This document shows positions 58,667 to 64,000 of a DNA stretch of 64,000 nucleotides, piece by piece. The translations under genes were made by a program, and so were the position numbers. Numbering within the stretch: position 1 is the first letter of the stretch; every line of letters begins with the position of its first letter. This DNA is from Pythium myriotylum (Eukaryota; Oomycota; Peronosporomycetes; Pythiales; Pythiaceae), in contig JALJCQ010000022.1 of assembly GCA_023091665.1 (NCBI GenBank), positions 558,001-622,000 of the forward strand, in the 5' to 3' direction. The notes under the pieces are model-generated. The model did no database searches, was not told the DNA's origin, and saw only the letters and a list, made by a program, of their open reading frames with translations.

Positions 58667-59647
58667 TCAGATCTGCGCCGTGTTGAAGAACTGCCGCGCT
58701 TCACGCAGTGGCGGGGTCTGCGGGGCCACCGTGCCGTTCGCAGAGGTCTTCATGTTGTACGAGGGCGTCTCGATGGCGGCCTCCAGGTCGACGGCCTCCT
58801 GCTTGTAGAGTCGGCGGCGGCGGTAGATCGCAGCGCCCGTGACCACGCACGCCACGCCGGCGACAGCGGCGATGACGCCGACGACCGTGCCGGTGGACGA
58901 GCCGCTGGAGGCGTCCGACGCGCCCGTGGACGTGGTCGTGGACGCCGACAGCGAGACGGCCTTGGTCGTCTTCTTCGGGATCTGGATCGTCTCGCCGTCG
59001 TCGGCTATCCAGCTGGACGAGCCGTCGGGGATCTCGATCGTCCAGCCGGGGCCCGACGAGCTTCCAGAGCCGACGATCGGCCAGCCGGAGCCGGAGCCCG
59101 ACGAGCTTCCAGAGTTGTGGTGGGGTGGGGTCTTGGTCGGAGCTCCCGTTGGCTTCGTCGTGGGGCTCGTGGTCGGAGCGCCCGTTGGCTTGGTCGTCGT
59201 AGGACTCGTGGTCGGAGCCGTGGCGGTCGTGGTCTTGGCCGGCGTCGGCACGGGGCTCAGCACGGTCGGCGCGGGCGTGACGGCGCCGCTGCCGTCTCCC
59301 TTCCACACACAGCCCCAGGCACCGGTCTTGATGACCCGGCACTCGGCGTCCACGGGGGCCACGCACTTGGCGGCGTCGGCCCAGCTCTTGAGGTACTTGT
59401 AGCAGTCTGCGACGGCCACGTCGCCCTTCTTCGGGCAGTTCCACCCGGCAGGCTTGGCACCGCTGCCACTGCAGATCGGGCCGTCGATGCAGTAGGTGGC
59501 GTCGTGCTCCACGCTCACGTCCCAGCACGACCTGAGCGGCTTGGTCGCCGCCGGCGTTGGCGCTGGCGTTGTCTTGGTCGCATCCTGGGCACTCACAGCG
59601 ACGGCCGAGACCGACAGGATCGTGAGAAGCAGAGGTGAGACCTTCAT
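58667..59647 (-). CDS. Eight-cysteine domain stalk membrane protein, complete Cys set
   Basis: 326 residues from the ATG at 59647 (signal peptide MKVSPLLLTILSVSAVAVSA); ten earlier codons in frame are rejected. The domain (about 39-112) has all eight cysteines, spacing 11-5-11-10-12-7-9, with CWDVSVEHDATYCIDGP and TGAWGCVW. The stalk mixes TTSPTTKPTGAP units with Ser/Gly/Trp-rich segments (SGSSSGPGWTIEIPDGSS). A helix (VVGVIAAVAGVACVVTGAAIY) is followed by RRRR and a longer tail of ~50 residues with ETPSYN and QTPPLREARQFF, resembling the tail of the 261-residue paralogue. It is immediately downstream, on the same strand, of the cellulose synthase's 5' end. Confidence 0.9.
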   Translation of the reverse strand: MKVSPLLLTILSVSAVAVSAQDATKTTPAPTPAATKPLRSCWDVSVEHDATYCIDGPICSGSGAKPAGWNCPKKGDVAVADCYKYLKSWADAAKCVAPVDAECRVIKTGAWGCVWKGDGSGAVTPAPTVLSPVPTPAKTTTATAPTTSPTTTKPTGAPTTSPTTKPTGAPTKTPPHHNSGSSSGSGSGWPIVGSGSSSGPGWTIEIPDGSSSWIADDGETIQIPKKTTKAVSLSASTTTSTGASDASSGSSTGTVVGVIAAVAGVACVVTGAAIYRRRRLYKQEAVDLEAAIETPSYNMKTSANGTVAPQTPPLREARQFFNTAQI

Positions 59648-60452
59648 GGCGATTGGAGATTGAGGTATTCGATGCAAGGATCAAATTCGCGAATGGACAC
59701 GACTCCTAGTCAGTCAGTCGATCGAGAAAGAAGAGGCGACACAGACGAGCGAGCCGACACACGCCGGCCGCCTCCAGACACGAGCGAGCGCAACGAGATG
59801 CAAGCGGGAGGCACAAAATTTCGCGCTGGATTCAAAAAATTCACAGGTATCACATATCAGACAGAATTCCAGCAGTCTGCGTTTCGATATCACTCTGCGC
59901 GATTGTGATATACGTTTTCTCCGATAGTTGATCCATGACATTGTAGGGTTTGATACTATGTTCATCTTAATTTTGAATATCCTCTTGAAAAAACGTTAAT
60001 ATTGAATGTCAGTTGATGTGCAAGCAGTTGTTCGAATATTCTGTCAAGGCTGCGGCGCCACGAGATATGAGCCCTTTGGACACCTCGAATGCCTCGTGGT
60101 TTGTTCTCCATGGTACCCGGTACAGAGGAGAGGCAGAGCTTGCAGGTGCGAGTGACCGTTGAGCTCGTGTGGCTCTTCGGCAGATCAGGCAGACTTCGTG
60201 ACCGAGTCAGCGACGCGAAGAGTCGACTCCACTTGTCAATGTAACCTCCCAAGTCACCAAGGACTCGTCAAAAGCTCAGCTCCAGAGGACGACAACACGA
60301 GAAGATGGATGTGTTGTTCGGTGGGACTCGCTCGGTCGAATGATGAATGGGAAAGAGAAAAACAAAATAGATTTGGGTCTGTTCGTGTTGGGTTACCATG
60401 GACTGACCCCGAGGTGTGTGTAGAGTCGTGAGGGTTCATGGGTATCGTATTC
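59648..60452. other. Intergenic between stalk-protein genes
   Basis: 805 bp; an AT-richer patch near 59880-60010. No gene or repeat recognised apart from the Inr-like motif. Confidence 0.55.
59683..59696 (-). promoter_or_regulatory. Inr-like start-site motif
   Basis: Minus strand CCATTCGCGAATTT followed by GATCCTTGC, 36 bp before the ATG at 59647; supports that start. Confidence 0.55.
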
Positions 60453-61238
60453 TTAGACTTTCGTCCTCATGAAGGCCGTGCGCATGTCGCGGGGCGGTGG
60501 CGTGAGTGGAGTCTTCCCGTTCAGAGGCCCGTGGCCCTTGGCTGGCGTGAAGACCGCGTTTTCGTACGTGATCGCTTCCTCGCGCTGCGTGTGCATGCGG
60601 CGGTAGAACACGGCGGCAGCCACTGCGGCAGCGACACCCACGACTGCTAAGACGACAATGACAATCACGCCAGCCGACGAGTCCGACGAGCTGTCCGATG
60701 ATGCGGAGAGGGTGTTGGCGAACAAGGGGAACTGGATATCATCGGGGTTCACGTAAATGGTGTAGTTAGAGCCCGAGCCCGAGCTGTTGTAGGAGCCCGA
60801 GCCGTTGTACGAGCCCCAGTAGTCGTAGGAGCCTGAGCCGTTGTAGGAACCCCAGTCGTCGTAGGAGCCAGAGCCGCTGTACGAGCCGGAGCCAGAGCTG
60901 CTCGAATTGTCGCTGCTTTCAAGAACCCACACGCATCCCCATGCATCCAAGTCGAGCAGCACGCACTCGGCGTTCACAGGAGCCACGCAGCTACTGTTTG
61001 AGTAACTGGGGACGTAGTCAAAGCAGTCAGAGACCGCGACGTCTCCGACTCGAGGGCAGTTAGCTCCTGTGGGCTTGGAGATGTTGCCACCGCAGACTGG
61101 ACCTGGAACGCAGAACGTGGCGTCACCGAGGACGCTGACTTCGACGCACGACTCCTGAGAGCCCGAGCTGCTCTGTTGGGCTGCCGTCGAGGAGATCGCG
61201 AGGGAGAGAATCGCGACAAAGAGCGCCGTGGCCTTCAT
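60453..61238 (-). CDS. Eight-cysteine domain stalk membrane protein with Ser/Gly/Tyr stalk
   Basis: 261 residues: signal peptide (MKATALFVAILSLAISSTAA), domain at about 31-102 with all eight cysteines (spacing 11-5-11-10-11-7-9), then a stalk unlike the others: tandem SYNGSGSYD(Y/D)WGSY units rich in Ser, Gly, Tyr and Trp instead of Thr/Pro. A helix (VIVIVVLAVVGVAAAVAAAVFY) and basic tail follow; the tail (FTPAKGHGPLNGKTPLTPPPRDMRTAFMRT) matches the plan of the 326-residue protein (TPP, Arg, aromatic). The Inr-like motif 51 bp upstream is the best match in the window. Type I surface protein; function unknown. Confidence 0.9.
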   Translation of the reverse strand: MKATALFVAILSLAISSTAAQQSSSGSQESCVEVSVLGDATFCVPGPVCGGNISKPTGANCPRVGDVAVSDCFDYVPSYSNSSCVAPVNAECVLLDLDAWGCVWVLESSDNSSSSGSGSYSGSGSYDDWGSYNGSGSYDYWGSYNGSGSYNSSGSGSNYTIYVNPDDIQFPLFANTLSASSDSSSDSSAGVIVIVVLAVVGVAAAVAAAVFYRRMHTQREEAITYENAVFTPAKGHGPLNGKTPLTPPPRDMRTAFMRTKV

Positions 61239-63415
61239 GCTTGTGTGTGTGTGGTGACGTACGCAGTTCGAGCTTGGGCTCGAAGGTCAAATTGGGGAAT
61301 GATTACTTGGCCACCACGAAGGAAAACCCAGTCGAGTATGCTATCCGATGACGGTCGTGTGACATCCGGCATCCTCTAAGACTCGTACATAACGGTTCAG
61401 ACTCTGTTTCCGAGTCCAGCGTCATGAACGAGATAGTTCGCTCTGCCGTGTCACATATCCGGGGTCTGTCTTCTCTCGATACATTTACATGTGCGTGATG
61501 CCTTGGACGGGACCCCGTGCAAAATTTTCACTGGCCTCGCACTCGAGACAAGCCCCAGCACCGACTGTTGGAATCGATCCTCCTGAGGATTACGATGGCC
61601 ATGTCTGCTTGGTTTTCAAAAGATACTCATCGAGGAGACTGAGCTCACGACTGAACTCGGAGATTGGTGGACAGCGTGCGACACCGAAAAATAACGGATG
61701 CAAAAGCGAAATGACAGGCTAACATGGTGCGCGCGCAGCTGAGAGTGCCCTGCGACACTGTTCGGTGGCTGACTGGATGTCCTGTGGCCAGTGATGGCAG
61801 TCTTCTGGAGGGCATTAACGCAGTTCTCCTTCTCCCGTGTCGAGGGCTCTCCCGACGAGGTTGGAAACGGGTTCTGCCCTCTTAATCGCATTACTCCTCT
61901 TGAAACTTGGTGATCGACCTCTTCAGTGGGTAGGCAGGTCAGCGTCGATCGCTTCGGCCAGCGGTCACCAGATCAGATCGTGTTCCTGCCTGGAAAGATG
62001 GTCTTCACGTGGTACTGTACAAGCGTTAGACAAGCCAGTCGTTGTAGCCATGGCTTCCGTTCTTGGTACTGCACTGTCCCCCTGAACGAGGAGGCCTCGT
62101 GTCTTGTTTGCTTGGTCAGGAGACCACTTGAGCCCTTGCGCCGGAAAAACGTCGACTGAAACCGCTCCCACGACGGAGAAACGACGCTCGTCGAGGCGTT
62201 TAACACGGATGTGAACCGCGGGAAGCTCTTGGTGACAGACGGACGGCAGCCTCGACGTCGTCAAACCGAAACGCGTTTGGGCCCCGTGGTTGGCTGTCGC
62301 GCGGCCTCTCGCTCACGGTGACGCGCCTGCGTTGCTTCGAGGAAACTGAAGTTCAGCCTCGACCTTGAAGTTGGTCTTCCATCTTGTCGAGCCGGCGAGT
62401 ACCGTAGGCGACCGGGGCGTCCACTGTGATGCGCTCAGTGTACGGAATCGACGGAGAAACCACTTGGTTGCGATGATGGCATCTGCACTTTGTGCCGGTG
62501 CCACCCGTTGGTCAGCTGTTCCACTCCGTTGTTGGATGAATTGGACCTGTGTGTTTCGTCGCCAGCCAGCGTGTCGAGGCCTCTGTTGACTTCCTCAAGC
62601 TGGATTTCTGTTCCAGATCGGGCCCGTTGCTGCAAATTCAGCCAACACCGCCCAAGCGGCCGGAAATCGTCCAGGTGGTGATGGCCGTCCTGTACAGTAC
62701 CGTTGGCTCCGATCTATTCTGTTCTCTTGCTCGTGACAACGCCAGCCTCTCGAGAGACGTTTATCCCCGGGATCTGCCGCGAATTACCAAGACAGGTCTT
62801 GCAATCTTGAGCCGGAGCCTGCTCGTGCTACGTGGAGACTCGCCACGTATGTAGGAACTGAACAAAGCAGCACAACGAGGACCCTTCCTCCATACACATC
62901 ACACACACTCGACAGTGATCTTCGGGTCCCTCAGCTGGCCACCACTGTGCCGTGATTACGGCCTGGGCCGCATCAAGACTCAGGAGGCTTTCGTGCTCCG
63001 TCGACTGGCGATGGGGGGCTGGTCTCTGCGCCAGAGAGACGCACGCCCAGGCAGAAAAGCTCGCGATTCACCCAACAAGCTGCTCGTAGCCTTGCAAGAG
63101 CATATCACACGTCGCAGAGACCACCTACATATTGATATAAGTTATCTCCTATGCGCATCAACTTGAAGATCAGCGAGGAGCTCATCTGAGGAAAGATCTG
63201 AGGACACGCAGATTTTCGAAGGAAGGGGACAGTCCGGTGCAATGGGCGGTCTCCGATGCTGAGGCGCCCGCCCCTGTCTGCTGCTCGCTTCAACTCCTCT
63301 CCACTCCGTTCCTGTTAAATACGAGCCGCCGAGCCGCCGCGCGAGCAGCTCGCTCACTCGCGAATCCACCAGCCCCAGCGCAGTAGCCTCTCTCTCTCCA
63401 CTCGTCTCCGCAGCG
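61239..63415. other. Intergenic, 2.2 kb, nothing recognised
   Basis: Divergent upstream regions of the 261-residue stalk gene and the aldehyde dehydrogenase gene. Open frames stay below about 100 codons. The ~200 bp before the dehydrogenase ATG is pyrimidine-rich (CCTCTCTCTCTCCACTCG). Confidence 0.55.
61289..61302 (-). promoter_or_regulatory. Inr-like start-site motif (best match)
   Basis: Minus strand TCATTCCCCAATTT followed by GACCTTCGAG, 51 bp before the ATG at 61238. It fits the published oomycete initiator form and is nearly identical to 39911-39924. Confidence 0.75.
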
Positions 63416-64000
63416 ATGCAGCGCCAGATCCTCCGCCACGCCGCCCGCGCGGCCTCCAAGCAGTCGGCCAAGTCGATGCCCATCGCGTCCGTCGCGCTGC
63501 GCGGCTTCGCCTCGGGCCCTGTGCCGATCAAGCAGACCAACTTGCTGATCAACAACAAGTTCGTCCCGGCCACCGGCGGCGCTACGTTTGACACGTTCAA
63601 CCCTGCCACGGAAGAGAAGATCGCCTCGGTCGCGGAGGCCACCGCCGCCGATATCGACGCCGCTGTCGCTGCCGCCCGCCATGCGTTTGACCACGGTCCG
63701 TGGCGCAAGATGGCTGCGGTGCGACGCGGTGAGCTCATCCGCAAGCTCGCCGACTTGATCGAAGCCAACATCGAAGAGCTCAGTGCGCTCGAGGCTCTCG
63801 ACAACGGCAAGCCCTGCAGCGAGGCCAAGAACGTCGACCTCGGACTCGTCCTCAAGACTTTCCGCTACTACGCCGGCTGGGCCGACAAGATCCACGGACA
63901 GACCATCCCCATCGAGGGTCCGTACTTCTGCTACACGCGCTCGGAGCCCGTCGGTGTGTGCGGTCAGATCATCCCGTGGAACTTCCCGTTGCTGATGGCG
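63416..64000 (+). CDS. Mitochondrial aldehyde dehydrogenase, N-terminal part (partial)
   Basis: 195 codons from the ATG at 63416, open to the right edge. Residues 1-~30 are rich in Arg, Ala and Ser without acids ([19 protein letters not shown]), a mitochondrial targeting peptide ending around GFASG. The NAD-dependent ALDH fold begins at [20 protein letters not shown] and continues through [23 protein letters not shown] and the conserved [18 protein letters not shown] at the edge. The catalytic Cys and Glu lie beyond the window. Closest by sequence style to ALDH2/ALDH1 class enzymes that oxidise acetaldehyde and lipid aldehydes to acids in the matrix. No intron seen in this part. Confidence 0.95.
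   Translation, partial: MQRQILRHAARAASKQSAKSMPIASVALRGFASGPVPIKQTNLLINNKFVPATGGATFDTFNPATEEKIASVAEATAADIDAAVAAARHAFDHGPWRKMAAVRRGELIRKLADLIEANIEELSALEALDNGKPCSEAKNVDLGLVLKTFRYYAGWADKIHGQTIPIEGPYFCYTRSEPVGVCGQIIPWNFPLLMA

Noticed and set aside
41461..62700. Scattered GTAC/TACTGTAC motifs (e.g. 41084, 50410, 62030) as a regulatory code
   Set aside because: Short, variable and without consistent position relative to genes; could be chance.

Overview
The window reads as oomycete (Peronosporales/Pythiales-type) nuclear DNA. Supporting points: compact genes, mostly intronless; a cellulose synthase with an N-terminal PH domain; a large array of M96-like coiled-coil/START-like genes; and start-site motifs close to the oomycete Inr consensus (TCAYTYYNCANTTT-like) 20-50 bp upstream of several start codons. 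No genus can be assigned from sequence alone.

Layout. 1-1687: 5' part of a secreted or receptor-like protein with a betaine-binding-type extracellular domain, running off the left edge. 2737-4310: RUS1/DUF647 membrane protein, the only gene here with clear introns. 4416-5939 and 14623-16146: two 507-residue purple acid phosphatase paralogues in opposite orientation, flanking an AT-rich possible LTR remnant, a cytochrome P450 (9596-11173) and a Tudor-like/TFIIS-N-like nuclear protein (11795-13423). 16250-18340: a Ser/Thr/Pro-rich single-pass mucin-like protein.

19805-34522 is an array of eight M96-like proteins, six on the minus strand and two divergent ones on the plus strand, with two strong foldback hairpins between members.

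Interspersed and downstream (18626-19159 and 34688-61238) is a second family: secreted proteins sharing an eight-cysteine domain, C-x11-C-x5-C-x11-C-x10-C-x(11-16)-C-x7-C-x9-C. Seven copies look intact and one is a 5'-decayed pseudogene. Most carry a signal peptide, the Cys domain, a low-complexity O-glycosylation-type stalk, one transmembrane helix and a short tail. One 1576-residue member has a giant TTP(A/K)P stalk with the Cys domain at its C-terminus and no membrane anchor. Between them lie an AAAP amino-acid transporter (51425-52876) and the PH-domain cellulose synthase (54871-57996), which has an unexpected zinc-finger-like insertion in its catalytic core. The right edge holds the N-terminus of a mitochondrial aldehyde dehydrogenase.

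The best candidate for an undescribed system is the eight-cysteine stalk family. Its architecture resembles, without evident homology, fungal WSC-type wall-stress sensors (Cys head, glycosylated rod, single helix, short tail), and it sits beside a wall-polymer synthase. That functional idea is inference. Family assignments rest on motif recognition; no database search was possible.
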